DNA from: Bacteroidota bacterium
Lineage (GTDB): Bacteria; Bacteroidota; Bacteroidia; 2-12-FULL-35-15
DNA length: 64,000 bases
Direction: 5' to 3'
Assembly (NCBI GenBank): GCA_025963725.1
Contig: JAOQAE010000005.1
Location: forward strand, 124,001-188,000
Shown here: piece by piece, positions 23,575-33,694 of the stretch
How the letters are laid out: every line of letters begins with the position of its first letter
How positions within the stretch are numbered: the stretch's first letter is position 1
The notes under the pieces: model-generated
The model's input: the letters and a program-made list of their open reading frames with translations, nothing else
Databases searched by the model: none
What the model was told of the DNA's origin: nothing
Program-made: the position numbers and the translations under genes

Positions 23575-26500
23575 TTACAGTGCGCTGTTAGCAGGTGTTG
23601 CTGTATTCGCTACGGTGGTTCCCGTAGTGGTTGTGGTTGTTGTACCTGTGGTTGTGGTACCCGTTGCACAATTTTTCACAACATTGATTGTTATTTTTCC
23701 GATTGTGGAGCGCCTTACCACTTCGCCGTTTTCACCAACGATCTCAAACATGTAATAAAAGCTGTCAACTCCTACAAAGCCTGGCGTTGCCGGATTCACT
23801 GAGTAGGCGAGCTGCTGCCTTGTAGCGAATGTCCTGTCGTACAACACTTTCGCAATGCCTGTCACCGCCACGTTGGTGGGATCGTTCGGGTAATTCCCCG
23901 TGCTCATCGGCGTTACTTCGATCACAGATGATGCTACGCTTTTTTGCTGCTGCTGCTGTTCCGATATGGCAATTGTATCAGGCGTAAGCTTGTTGCCATT
24001 CCTGTCTACCAGGTACAGGCGTACATCTGTAGCGCGGTAAATATTTTCGAATTGCAGGAGCGGAACAATATCGATCGGATGCTGCACAGGCGGGTTGGAA
24101 CAGCCGATCACCCACTGGTCGGCATCTTTGCCAAACGCATAATCGCCAAGATTGTACTCCACATAGAACGGCACCGCAAGGGCTGGCATATTCAACTGGG
24201 TAACGGTTGTAGGATGATCAATATCATCGCACTCGCAATCGCAGCAGCACAGGTAAGGCAGTGAAAAATCAGCGATCACCTGGTCGGCTTCGATCGCAAT
24301 ACGCTGCACCGGCACGGCGGATGAAAGCTCCAGCGATACCTGTCCAATATCAACAAGAGATGATGTGATGGTATTCAGGGTAAACACATCCTCCTGGCTA
24401 AGCACCGGCTTTTGCATAAGCCTTGCCCTTGTAACTTCCATTACCTGCACATCCCTGATCTGGCTGATCACTTCGCTTCTCCTGATCGGATCAACCGCAA
24501 TTGCATTTCCATTATACACCAGGATGAGCGTACCTCCCTTTTTCACTCCGGCGGCATGTTCAAGCCCCGGATGCTTTTTAATGAAGTTGGAGAACAGGGT
24601 CATGTCGTTGCTCTTCAATTGCCCGATACGGTATTGCAAGGTATAGTTCAGCAGTGTAAGGCTCTTGTAGCGGCTGTCGGTTATAAATTTTTCGAGCAGC
24701 CCCAGTGTTTCATTCAGGTAAACCGAAAGGTCCATATACAGTTCCGGCGTATTCCTTACTCTGGTGCTGCGGAGCACCAGGTCAAGGATCTGGATGAGAT
24801 CAACCTTTACATTGATAGCAGCCTGGAGCGCTATTAAATAATACTGTATAAAGCCAAGCGTTGTATCCTGCGTGGTACCGGTATATCCGAATTTAAACTG
24901 TGTAACATTGAATGGCAGCATATTGTTATTCAGGGTATTCAGCGCATTCAGCATCTCCTGCAGGTCGGCATTGAGCTTGTTCTTTGCCTCAGCCATGGAC
25001 CTGCGCGGTGCAAATACAGGAAAGGATGCCTGGCTTACCGCTGCAGCTGTAAGGTTCCCGGTGCCGACAGCTGATCTGAATACTGAATTGTCGCCTGCAT
25101 TGTTCACCGCGGTGCTTGGTGTGGCGGTGCCCACAGTGGTTCCTGTGTCGGTGGCTGTACCGGGTGTGAATACGGAGCTTGCAACAAGGGAAGTAACACC
25201 CGTTTGTATCGGCGTGTAAGAGCCGTTCCTTGTATCGGTAGTGGCATCCGACAACAGCTCGGAAAGGAATGCAGGAAACGCTTTCGGATGAATGGTTGTG
25301 CCCTCTTTAACCCCGTACCGGTCGGTCAGGTTCTTGAATAACGACAGCAGCTCAGTGCGGATGCTTCCGTACTCGGTGCGAAGGTCATCAAAGTTGCAGC
25401 GTTCGGTAATATCATCAAAAGGGTCACCGGTAAGCCTCAGGGCGATCACATTGAAAGGCAGGTCGAAATCATTTTTTATTTTCTCGATCTGGTTCTTTGC
25501 AGCGAGGTAATGTGAGCGGATCTGGCCTTCCACCCTGTAAAAATTATAGGGATCAGTGTCGTAATACAAAGGCGTTTTCACCGGCCCCTGGTCGTTTGTC
25601 TGCACCGCATCCTGGTTTCCATATCCGAGGGGAGCTAATCCCTTGCTGAAAAGGTTTTTCTGAGTATAGGTGTAATTCCATGACTGCTCAAGAGTGCCAA
25701 GTCCGTCTTGCGCCTCATGAACGCGGTAATAGTAAGGCATGGAACGCTTGCTTAGCGGATCACGCTTCTCATTGCTGGGTGTAATAAAAATTGGTACAGC
25801 CAGCGTGTTCGGAGAAATAATGGTGGTGGAAGGGTTGTTGATGGTAGGCAGATCGAACTTTTTCACCATCAGCACCATTCGCTGGAACAGGGAAACTGCA
25901 TGCGCCACTTTTTCTTTCTGGCTGTCAAATATCGGCGACAGCACAAAATAATGCCTGTACCCGGAAGGCTTGCCCACAGGCGCACCTGATACTTCACCCA
26001 GCATTAAATGCTTCGGATAGCAATCCATATCGGAGCAGCATTCCGACATAATGTCGAATGCCACATCGCGGAATTCATTATAAGCAAGGATAAGGTCTTT
26101 CAGGAAATCATAAAAATACTGCATACCAAGATAACGGGGGCCGGTTGACGTTCCGTTGATAAAGTTGGTCCAGTTGGCATCCGGGTAATTGGTAAATGGA
26201 TTTACGCTATTGTATTGCTCCGATAACAGCGGGGCGAAATCGGTATAGGTTTGCTTCAGCGCAATGAACAGCTGGTCGTAGATGCTTACGCCGGTTGCAG
26301 GCTGCGCATCGGCCTTTAACGCATTGACGTATGTTTCGGAGAATGCAAAATAATTGCTTGCGTTGGTGCTCGGTGAGTTCGGATTGAACAGCGCCCTCTT
26401 CATGAAGATCTCCGGCAGGTTATATTTTTCCTGGAACAGGGCTGTCTGGGCGCAGGTGCGGGCCAGCACTTTATCCATATCTGTTTTTGAGATCAGGAGC

Positions 26501-27027
26501 TTGCGAAGGTTCATCACCATTTCGCTGCCCGTATCATCGCATGACTTTCCCAGGCAGGATTTCATATTTACAGGCACGCATTCGAGGAACAGCAACACTA
26601 CTTTGTTGTTGGCAAAACCAGGAGACGAATTCAGCGGGTTGATCAAATCGGTAGGCAGCGTTGGCGCATCATCGGTAAGGAGCTCATACAGAATTACGTC
26701 CTGCACCGTGGTGGAAGGATCCTCAAATGGCTCATAGCGCACCCCGGCTGGCAGATTATAAGGCCTGTAGCGCCTTACAACACAATCGCCGTCTGTCATC
26801 AGGTACCCCTGCGATGTAACACCTATCCCCTTAAAGATCGCGATCTCCGTTGCATTTACAGAAGCATCGGGCTTCAGCTCAAATCCACAGGCAACTCCTG
26901 TTCCGATCAGCTTAGCACGGGTTAGCCTGTTCTGTTCATCGAGATATGCTACCAGCTCATTTAGCTGGGCGCTGGTGAGTACCTGGTTGTTTGCGAATAA
27001 TGGGTATGAATTGAGAATACTGCTCAT
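23575..27027 (-). CDS. Large eCIS structural protein of unknown role, baseplate-associated
   Basis: A 1150-residue protein placed between the long J-like baseplate gene and the tape measure. It starts MSSILNSYPLFANNQVLTSAQLNELVAYLD, a beginning I associate with large uncharacterised proteins of Bacteroidota injection systems. It has several Cys clusters (SECCSDMDCYPKH near residue 335, and LCCCDCECDD near 925). There are Thr/Val-rich linkers near 610-650, a Gln run (SEQQQQQKS), a probable beta-sandwich near 1040-1130, and a C-terminal Thr/Gly low-complexity tail. There is no enzyme motif or signal peptide. It could be a baseplate periphery or fibre-attachment protein. The position is well supported; the function is not. 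Confidence 0.7.
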   Translation of the reverse strand: MSSILNSYPLFANNQVLTSAQLNELVAYLDEQNRLTRAKLIGTGVACGFELKPDASVNATEIAIFKGIGVTSQGYLMTDGDCVVRRYRPYNLPAGVRYEPFEDPSTTVQDVILYELLTDDAPTLPTDLINPLNSSPGFANNKVVLLFLECVPVNMKSCLGKSCDDTGSEMVMNLRKLLISKTDMDKVLARTCAQTALFQEKYNLPEIFMKRALFNPNSPSTNASNYFAFSETYVNALKADAQPATGVSIYDQLFIALKQTYTDFAPLLSEQYNSVNPFTNYPDANWTNFINGTSTGPRYLGMQYFYDFLKDLILAYNEFRDVAFDIMSECCSDMDCYPKHLMLGEVSGAPVGKPSGYRHYFVLSPIFDSQKEKVAHAVSLFQRMVLMVKKFDLPTINNPSTTIISPNTLAVPIFITPSNEKRDPLSKRSMPYYYRVHEAQDGLGTLEQSWNYTYTQKNLFSKGLAPLGYGNQDAVQTNDQGPVKTPLYYDTDPYNFYRVEGQIRSHYLAAKNQIEKIKNDFDLPFNVIALRLTGDPFDDITERCNFDDLRTEYGSIRTELLSLFKNLTDRYGVKEGTTIHPKAFPAFLSELLSDATTDTRNGSYTPIQTGVTSLVASSVFTPGTATDTGTTVGTATPSTAVNNAGDNSVFRSAVGTGNLTAAAVSQASFPVFAPRRSMAEAKNKLNADLQEMLNALNTLNNNMLPFNVTQFKFGYTGTTQDTTLGFIQYYLIALQAAINVKVDLIQILDLVLRSTRVRNTPELYMDLSVYLNETLGLLEKFITDSRYKSLTLLNYTLQYRIGQLKSNDMTLFSNFIKKHPGLEHAAGVKKGGTLILVYNGNAIAVDPIRRSEVISQIRDVQVMEVTRARLMQKPVLSQEDVFTLNTITSSLVDIGQVSLELSSAVPVQRIAIEADQVIADFSLPYLCCCDCECDDIDHPTTVTQLNMPALAVPFYVEYNLGDYAFGKDADQWVIGCSNPPVQHPIDIVPLLQFENIYRATDVRLYLVDRNGNKLTPDTIAISEQQQQQKSVASSVIEVTPMSTGNYPNDPTNVAVTGIAKVLYDRTFATRQQLAYSVNPATPGFVGVDSFYYMFEIVGENGEVVRRSTIGKITINVVKNCATGTTTTGTTTTTTTGTTVANTATPANSAL

Positions 27028-27038
27028 GGTTAATAATT

Positions 27039-30000
27039 TTAGATTTGAATTGTTCCTAATGCTGTTCTGTTTAATATCACGGAGTTCTGGAGTGTATCAT
27101 CCGATGCACAATCGTGCAGTGTACCGCCCGGATAAACGGTACGAAGCCTTACAAGTATGTCGATTAATTCATTCAATGCGATGGAAAGCGCTGCCAGATC
27201 TTTTACGATCTTCGAATTCTCGACCAGCCATTTTTTATACTTCAGCTCGAACTCCTTCATGTGGTCGTAGCTTACCCAGCAAATGTTGAGAGCGATATGC
27301 GCCGGACATTCCAGCTGCAGGGAGCGCTCAAAGAAGCCGCGGAAATCCTGGTTGATAAAGCGTCCCTGCCAGTACGGCATCACTACGCTTGCAATGAATG
27401 AATATGGGTCTTCTATGCGGCAGCTGCCACACTCATCATTCAGGTTGATCGGTAAAAGATCATCCTGGAAATAGGTAAGCACTTCGCTGAACTCTATTTC
27501 AATTGTGCCTGAACCTGAAGGAGCCAGCTTGATCTTATATTCTCCATCGTTGATGCCATCCTGTGAACCGGTGATAGTCACCTGGTTCTGCCAGAAGATC
27601 TCAGACGACTTCTCGGTGATGAACACGCTTGTATCACCCGTTGTAGTAATGGGCACAGTGCGCTGGTAACGGAGCTCACCGAAAGGTATCTTATCAAGCG
27701 GGATAGTCTGCAGTACAATGATTGATGTACCCGAGCCCGAAGGACCAAAGCTTTGCACCTGGTATTCTCCATCGTTCAGGCCGGCATAGGCACCTTCCAC
27801 CCGGATCTTCATGAGCGGCGTAAGCTCTGTCACTACGTTGGTACCGATAATAAACGCATTGTTCGCGGTATCTATCCCCGTGATGGCAAAGTGCTTCGTG
27901 TACTCCAGGTTGCCCTGGATCGTAAGCCCTGTATCCAGTGAGTTCACACCATCTACCATCGGGATAAAAACCTCCTGCTTTACTTTAGGGCGCAGCAGGA
28001 TATGCTCTGCAAGGTGTAGCCCTTCATGGCCAAAGAATTTGCTGTTGATGAACTCTGTCATCTCTTTCACCGCCTGCAACCCTGCTCCCGGCCTGAATAC
28101 GATGTCGGCACCGGCCGTTCCAAGCTGTATGATCTCGATGATCTCAAAGCTCTTCACATAATAAATGTCTCCCAGGAGCCCGGGAGTATTATCGTGAATA
28201 TTCTCCTCTACCCTGATCTCGGAATTAACACCATCTGTGGTAATGCCTACGATCGTATAATTGCCATCGTTCTTATCCGACAATTTTATGGAAATGATCT
28301 CACCGCTGAACAGGATCCTGTTATAAACTCCGCTTACCGTAAATGTGCGTGTAAAGCGGTTGGCCGAGATCACAGGAATGGAGCCATCAAAAATAATGTT
28401 GCCACCCGATACAGCCGACAGCGTTGGCGGAGGAACATTTACAATCACAGTGTCCTCATCGGCAGCAGCGCTGAGCACCTGGTGATCACCGTCGTTGCCC
28501 GGATCATTTCCTGCGATCCTGATATAATTGGCCGCAAGCGGGGGAAATAAATAGCTTGGGCCGGGATGGCTGGCGGTGATCGCTGCCATTGCATCATTGA
28601 AATCATCTTCCACGCTGGTGGCGAGTGTGTCCTTGCAGCGGTCGGCAATATTGAACCTGTATGAGCCGGAGGCGCTGTTAAATGTGTAATTCTCTTCGTG
28701 GATCCCGTTTACGATAATATCGAACAGGATCGATTCCTGGCTTGCGTTGGCAAAGTCGAGCAGCTCCTGCGCTGTTTCCACATTGTAATAAAGTGTGCCC
28801 AGCGGTACGCTTGCCGAGAGTGTAGCTCCCGTAAGCTTGAGCTTTGTTTCATATACGCCGCCGCCTAACGAAGTCACATTCATCAGCGCAACAGTGTAAT
28901 TGCCATCACTCAGGTCTGAATCTTTGATCGTTATATATTTCAGCGTGGTAGTATTGATCCGCCCGGTAAAATCACCGCTGATCACCACGGAATTTGACGC
29001 AGTATCCACAGAGATTATTTCGATGGATTCTTTTGCCTTGCCCTGCCCGGTATAGCTTCCCGTAAGCAGCTTCAGGTTGGGTGTCCCGAAATCAAAGGGA
29101 TCCCTGTAAAGCTCAAAATCAAATGTAAACACCGGCGGATCGGGAACCATATCCGGGTATGGAGACACCTGTGTTACTTTAAAATAATTCGCGATGGGCG
29201 AAGCAAGATTGTTCCGGTTTGATTCCACATTGTTGTAGAACTCGTCGGAAAGCACATCAATGACAGTCGGAATATCTGTTTTGGCAGCGGCTTCCGTAGG
29301 ATAAATGACATGACTAACGCCAAGCACAGTTCCTTCGGCGCAGATCACCTGGTAAACAAAACCAGTTGAAAAAGGAACTACATTATACCGCTCCGGATTT
29401 ACACCGTTGACCACTACCTTTTCAACGGCTTTTTTCCAGTTGTCGATGGTATCATAAACGACCGCCGGCGGGCTTTTCAGTATCTTTACAGGAGTACTGT
29501 CCCAAACCTCGAATGTTAACGCAGGCACAGTGCCTATCATTTTAAAATTCGCATTGAAGTTCAGCGAAGCTGCAAGCCTTGGGGCAATGCCGGTAAGCAA
29601 TGAAATTCTTTTTTCAAGGCCGGAAACATTATTTACGCTCCACAGGTCACATGGGCTTTCATAGTTAAAGGCTTTGAACCTTCCGCCGCTGATCTCGGGA
29701 TATGCATTCAGCACTTCCAGCTTATCGATGAGCAGCTCCTTCGCAGCTTTTTTGCCGGTAAGCTTATATACAAGCAGCGCGTAATCGGTGAACTGCTCTG
29801 AAAAGCGCGCGAGCAAATGATCCAGGAATTTATTTCTCCGTTTGTCGAACAGCGCAGCATCTTCCGTAATATTCTGAAGGTGCTCCGGATACAGCGTTGC
29901 ATCCACAAGCAGGCTATTGGCATCGGTAACACTTGGTACGAGGCTTTGTGAAAAATAACTTTTATCCACAATGAAATTGCCATAGGCATCCCTTTCCTCG

Positions 30001-31766
30001 TTCATAGAAAAGAGCTCTTTTACATTTGCGAGCTGCGATAAATAATCGGCAAGCAGCTGATCAAAGAACATTAAGAAACCTTTCATCTGCTTCGCCTGTG
30101 CTTTGCGCAGATCGGTTTCAGAATCTGATAAGCCTTCCGGCCCGATCCCATACACGAGCGGGAATTCATCCTGTGTGCTTACATATTCTTCGATGGCCCT
30201 GTACTCTCCCTGCGGAACAGGAAGGTCGAGCACCGGGTTTTCAAGCTTCTGCGGACGGGCGGCCGCTTCCAGTGCTTTCAGCTGCGCATCCACTTCGTCT
30301 TCATTTGCCTTGAACGGCAGAAGGTCCTTAAAGAAGGTGATCTTCGAAAGCTCGGTGGATAAGCGCGGAACATAATTTTTTGCAAAGGCAAGGTCGAGGC
30401 ACCACCTTACGCTTCGTGAAGGGATATGGTCATCGTTGTCTTCGGGAATGTTTGCGATCTGGATGCTCTTCACGGCAACAACGCCCGGAACATCCATGAT
30501 GATGCGGATAAGGTCGGATACGTGGATCACCTTTCTGCGCTCGGCATATTGCAGCTCGTTCTCATCAATAAACCCATGCTGCAAAGGCGGGCCTTCAAAG
30601 ATCTCTTCCGAGCGCTTGCCTTTTTCAAACATCTCGTCGAGCGAATAAAAGTATACAGTAGGTGCCAGGAATTTACCGATCTCGAAATAGATCTTGGCCA
30701 GTGCATCTTCCACATCGGCATCTGCAGACAGCTCCACATCCGCGCATACGGCGATCTCTTCCACCTTGAGGGCATTGATGCGGAACAGGTCCTCGCAAAG
30801 GTTCCTGTTGGCCATCATGCGCGCTTTTACAGTTGCAATGATCTGTAATATTTTCTTCACCTTCGCCTGGTACTGTTTGATCAGTGAAGAAGCGCCTGCA
30901 TAAATAAGGTCATTTACCTGGGTGGCAATTGACGATGGGTCGAACGGAGAATTGGGAAGCTTTATAATGCTCAGCCATGCCGACTTATCAGGCAGCAGGC
31001 CGTAGTCGTCGAAGCTGTAACCTGCAGGCAGTTTCGGGAACACCAGTGTAAGGCGCTTGATGTGCTCGCGAATGCTTGGCTCATCATTCCAGTCGATGTC
31101 CGGATCATCCCACCTCGGGAATTCCACGTTTACTTTTAGTTTTACGCCTGAAAAAATCGGGGGTATGTTTGTTCCGGGGCCGATCGTAACGATCCCTTCC
31201 ATTGTATTTTCATTGAGATCGCCGTACTTTTCGCATTTATCAAGCTCAAGCAGTACATCGTACAGCACCTTAACCTTTACACGCTCATCGCCGGGAACCT
31301 CCTCGGTATAATCCAGTTTATCGAGGGCACGCTGCACAAAAAAATGCCGCTCATTCTCTTCAGAGATCTCGATCCAGGCATTCTTCACGCCAACGATCGG
31401 GCAACCTATATCGGAAGGGTCATGCACATCGCAATCGATCAGCAGTTTCCTGTAATCGTTGAATGTAACAGGGTACATCGGCAGGATCTGCCTTGCGGTG
31501 TAAAAATTCCTGATGTCCACCTGCGGCTCATCCGGATCCTGTGCAATAATATCTTTTACGGGGTAGGAAGTACGATAGCCGAGGTCGGTGATCACATAGC
31601 TCAGTACCTCGAGAATGCTTATTCCCGGGTCGCTCAGGTTGTAATCCGTCCATACCTTTCCCGCGAGGTTTTGAATGTGCTTCAACCCTTCCTCCCTCAA
31701 AAAGTCATATCGCATACTTTTAAAGTCCGGTGGAGTCCTTGATATTGTAATACTGCTTTCAGCCAT
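27039..31766 (-). CDS. Giant J-like baseplate protein (Afp11/Afp12-like) with beta-repeat insert
   Basis: A 1575-residue protein. Residues 1-100 carry the baseplate signature GKVWTDYNLSDPGISILEVL, seen in gp6/J-like proteins (the LSDPGI pattern at about residue 45). The body to about residue 840 is the baseplate-type region. From about residue 940 to 1440 it holds repeated beta units with the recurring words SDxNDGNYTV, NDGDHQV, KNDGNYTIVG, LNDGEYQVQ and INDGEYKIK, interpreted as an inserted array of small beta domains. The C-terminal 130 residues return to a helical domain ending YPGGTLHDC. J-like proteins form the wedge around the spike. The length is far above the usual 600-1000 residues because of the insert. 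Confidence 0.8.
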   Translation of the reverse strand: MAESSITISRTPPDFKSMRYDFLREEGLKHIQNLAGKVWTDYNLSDPGISILEVLSYVITDLGYRTSYPVKDIIAQDPDEPQVDIRNFYTARQILPMYPVTFNDYRKLLIDCDVHDPSDIGCPIVGVKNAWIEISEENERHFFVQRALDKLDYTEEVPGDERVKVKVLYDVLLELDKCEKYGDLNENTMEGIVTIGPGTNIPPIFSGVKLKVNVEFPRWDDPDIDWNDEPSIREHIKRLTLVFPKLPAGYSFDDYGLLPDKSAWLSIIKLPNSPFDPSSIATQVNDLIYAGASSLIKQYQAKVKKILQIIATVKARMMANRNLCEDLFRINALKVEEIAVCADVELSADADVEDALAKIYFEIGKFLAPTVYFYSLDEMFEKGKRSEEIFEGPPLQHGFIDENELQYAERRKVIHVSDLIRIIMDVPGVVAVKSIQIANIPEDNDDHIPSRSVRWCLDLAFAKNYVPRLSTELSKITFFKDLLPFKANEDEVDAQLKALEAAARPQKLENPVLDLPVPQGEYRAIEEYVSTQDEFPLVYGIGPEGLSDSETDLRKAQAKQMKGFLMFFDQLLADYLSQLANVKELFSMNEERDAYGNFIVDKSYFSQSLVPSVTDANSLLVDATLYPEHLQNITEDAALFDKRRNKFLDHLLARFSEQFTDYALLVYKLTGKKAAKELLIDKLEVLNAYPEISGGRFKAFNYESPCDLWSVNNVSGLEKRISLLTGIAPRLAASLNFNANFKMIGTVPALTFEVWDSTPVKILKSPPAVVYDTIDNWKKAVEKVVVNGVNPERYNVVPFSTGFVYQVICAEGTVLGVSHVIYPTEAAAKTDIPTVIDVLSDEFYNNVESNRNNLASPIANYFKVTQVSPYPDMVPDPPVFTFDFELYRDPFDFGTPNLKLLTGSYTGQGKAKESIEIISVDTASNSVVISGDFTGRINTTTLKYITIKDSDLSDGNYTVALMNVTSLGGGVYETKLKLTGATLSASVPLGTLYYNVETAQELLDFANASQESILFDIIVNGIHEENYTFNSASGSYRFNIADRCKDTLATSVEDDFNDAMAAITASHPGPSYLFPPLAANYIRIAGNDPGNDGDHQVLSAAADEDTVIVNVPPPTLSAVSGGNIIFDGSIPVISANRFTRTFTVSGVYNRILFSGEIISIKLSDKNDGNYTIVGITTDGVNSEIRVEENIHDNTPGLLGDIYYVKSFEIIEIIQLGTAGADIVFRPGAGLQAVKEMTEFINSKFFGHEGLHLAEHILLRPKVKQEVFIPMVDGVNSLDTGLTIQGNLEYTKHFAITGIDTANNAFIIGTNVVTELTPLMKIRVEGAYAGLNDGEYQVQSFGPSGSGTSIIVLQTIPLDKIPFGELRYQRTVPITTTGDTSVFITEKSSEIFWQNQVTITGSQDGINDGEYKIKLAPSGSGTIEIEFSEVLTYFQDDLLPINLNDECGSCRIEDPYSFIASVVMPYWQGRFINQDFRGFFERSLQLECPAHIALNICWVSYDHMKEFELKYKKWLVENSKIVKDLAALSIALNELIDILVRLRTVYPGGTLHDCASDDTLQNSVILNRTALGTIQI

Positions 31767-31793
31767 TTCTCAAATATTATTCAAAACCTTATT

Positions 31794-31958
31794 TCAATGA
31801 TCTGCTTTCTTAACCGACGGCTCTTCCTGGAGCTGTTCCTGCACCTGTGCATGGATCTTTGCCACCAGGTCGCTTACCTGGTTATAGGGCATGTTCCCGA
31901 GAGCCCTTAAAATAAGGTTGGCCTCATTTACATTAACGGTGATCTTAAAATCTTTCAT
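31794..31958 (-). CDS. Small conserved phage/eCIS-type protein
   Basis: A 54-residue protein starting MKDFKITVNVNEANLILRAL and ending VKKADH. The pattern V..EANLILRALGNMPYNQV, followed by a Gln-rich helix, is common to small proteins near tail genes of Bacteroidota phages and injection systems. It lies in the gap between the fibre gene (start 33677, stop 31971) and the giant baseplate gene (start 31766), in the same orientation. It ends 27 bases before the next gene, so it is almost certainly translated. It may be a small assembly factor. Confidence 0.75.
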   Translation of the reverse strand: MKDFKITVNVNEANLILRALGNMPYNQVSDLVAKIHAQVQEQLQEEPSVKKADH

Positions 31959-31970
31959 AGTGCTCTGTTT

Positions 31971-33677
31971 TTAAACGGGTGCAGTTAGAAGTCCCATGCT
32001 TATTAATTTTGCTTCGAGCTGGTTGAGCCTTGTGCGCAGGTTCACGATCACCGCTTTTTCAACGGCTGTGTATGAATCGCTTACGGTGGCAGCATCGGCA
32101 GCAGTAAGCGCTGTTTCTTTATACAGCTTTATCGTGTCTGCATTTCCCCGCATAATATGCAGTGTAGGAATGTTGTTCAGCATATCGGAATACAGCTGTA
32201 CGCTGTCTGTTTCCGCAATGCCATCGGGCTTCACGCCATTCTGTATGGAGAGCACATTGCTGGAGGATGTTCCCAGCAGCTGCTTTCCGGATACCATGCC
32301 GCCGATCACCACGTTACCGTTCATTACGGCTGCAATGTTCGAAGCGCTGTTTGTTTGTCCGGCTACCTGCGCAACATACAATCCTACATTTTTGGATTTA
32401 GGGTCGCCGCCCCATGTTCCGGAGCAATCTACCTGGATCCCAACGCGGTTATCATCGAGGCCACTGCTGTTTGTCTGGGAGTTGTTGCGGATCAGCGCAG
32501 CAGTATTTCCCTGTGTCACTGTTTCAGTATCAAGCACCGAAAGCGTAGCGTTCACAGTGTTTGTACCGATCCCCACACGCGATGTGCTGCCGGAGGAATA
32601 ATATACGGTGTTTCCTGCAGGGTGTGTCCATGGGCCGTTACCGGCGGTGAGTGAAACCCATGCACCGGATTTATATCCTTCAAAATCGGTTCCTGTAAAG
32701 CGGATCGTTCCTTCGTTCTCTCCTGTGGTGCTGCCGATCTTAATTGCGCCGGCAATATCCACTCTTTCCTGCGGCGTCACTGTTCCTAATCCGAGCTTTC
32801 CATCATCGGTGATAATGCCCTTAAAGGAAGCATTCACGCTGTCGTCGCCATGAAAAAGAATATCGCCGCCAAGGCGCTGCAGGTTGAATGTATCTGTTTC
32901 CAGCGAAAGTTGTGTTCCGATGTACTCGCCTTTCCTTGCCTGCATTCCCCTGTAATCGGCAACGATGTTGCTGGTGATGGGCCCGATCACAACAATGCCG
33001 GTTCCCGAAATAAGGTCGAGGTCGGTTTTCGGATCGTTCACGGAACGCGAAACCTGGAATGTTGTATCGGGAAGCGATTCGTTGATCCCTACATTTCCGC
33101 CAACAAGGAATGTCATTCTGCCGCCCGATTCCCTTGTATCATTTTCATAAAGAGAGAGCGCACCATCGCTGTTGTCGCCGCTTGCCGTCTGGCCAAGGAT
33201 CCAGCCCTGGTTCTTGAGCGTGGCAAGGTTCTGGATCTTCAGCCCCGTTACTCCGGCGGAAGTTAAGCTTTGTATATCAAGTTTTTGTGTAGGAAAAACA
33301 GTGCCGATCCCAATATTACCGGTTCCTTTCTGGATCAGGAAGCGGCTGAGCAATCCCCGGGCGCTGCCTTCATCGATGCTGAAACCGGTTTGCTCCTCTT
33401 TTTGTGAAGGGAAGCTGAAATAGCATACAGGCTGTCCCTTCTTGTCGTGAAAGCTCACAAGCGTATTGTCCCTGCCTCCTGCCTGCACACCCAAACGGCT
33501 TGCAGCTTTGATCTTCCCGATCCCGAAATATTTTTCCTTTTCAGGTGAGTCAACGATCAGGATGCCATCATCCTGCTGGTGCACATACGAATCTATGACA
33601 TCCCAGAACTCTTCCTGGGTTGGAATATCACCTGTTTCAAAAAAGGTCTTGAGCTTATTTCTTGATTCTATAGCCAT
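31971..33677 (-). CDS. Tail-fibre-like protein with GxG-type beta repeats
   Basis: A 568-residue protein. The N-terminal anchor is SRNKLKTFFETGDIPTQEEF followed by WDVIDSYVHQ, shared in pattern with the 1075-residue fibre at 47771. The shaft is made of repeated units such as GNIGIGTVFPTQKLDI, GNVGINESLPDTTFQV, GKLGLGTVTPQERVDI and SRVGIGTNTVNATLSV. These are the short beta-helical repeats typical of trimeric tail fibres. The C-terminus is a coiled coil (VEKAVIVNLRTRLNQLEAKL). No S74 chaperone catalytic residues were identified. It would bind target-cell surfaces. Placed between the two J-like baseplate genes. Confidence 0.82.
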   Translation of the reverse strand: MAIESRNKLKTFFETGDIPTQEEFWDVIDSYVHQQDDGILIVDSPEKEKYFGIGKIKAASRLGVQAGGRDNTLVSFHDKKGQPVCYFSFPSQKEEQTGFSIDEGSARGLLSRFLIQKGTGNIGIGTVFPTQKLDIQSLTSAGVTGLKIQNLATLKNQGWILGQTASGDNSDGALSLYENDTRESGGRMTFLVGGNVGINESLPDTTFQVSRSVNDPKTDLDLISGTGIVVIGPITSNIVADYRGMQARKGEYIGTQLSLETDTFNLQRLGGDILFHGDDSVNASFKGIITDDGKLGLGTVTPQERVDIAGAIKIGSTTGENEGTIRFTGTDFEGYKSGAWVSLTAGNGPWTHPAGNTVYYSSGSTSRVGIGTNTVNATLSVLDTETVTQGNTAALIRNNSQTNSSGLDDNRVGIQVDCSGTWGGDPKSKNVGLYVAQVAGQTNSASNIAAVMNGNVVIGGMVSGKQLLGTSSSNVLSIQNGVKPDGIAETDSVQLYSDMLNNIPTLHIMRGNADTIKLYKETALTAADAATVSDSYTAVEKAVIVNLRTRLNQLEAKLISMGLLTAPV

Positions 33678-33694
33678 GTGTTTTATTTTATAAA

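Noticed and set aside
23590-23680. CRISPR-like or microsatellite array
   Set aside because: The repeats are codon-level Thr/Gly low complexity inside a gene, with no spacers or repeat units of CRISPR length.
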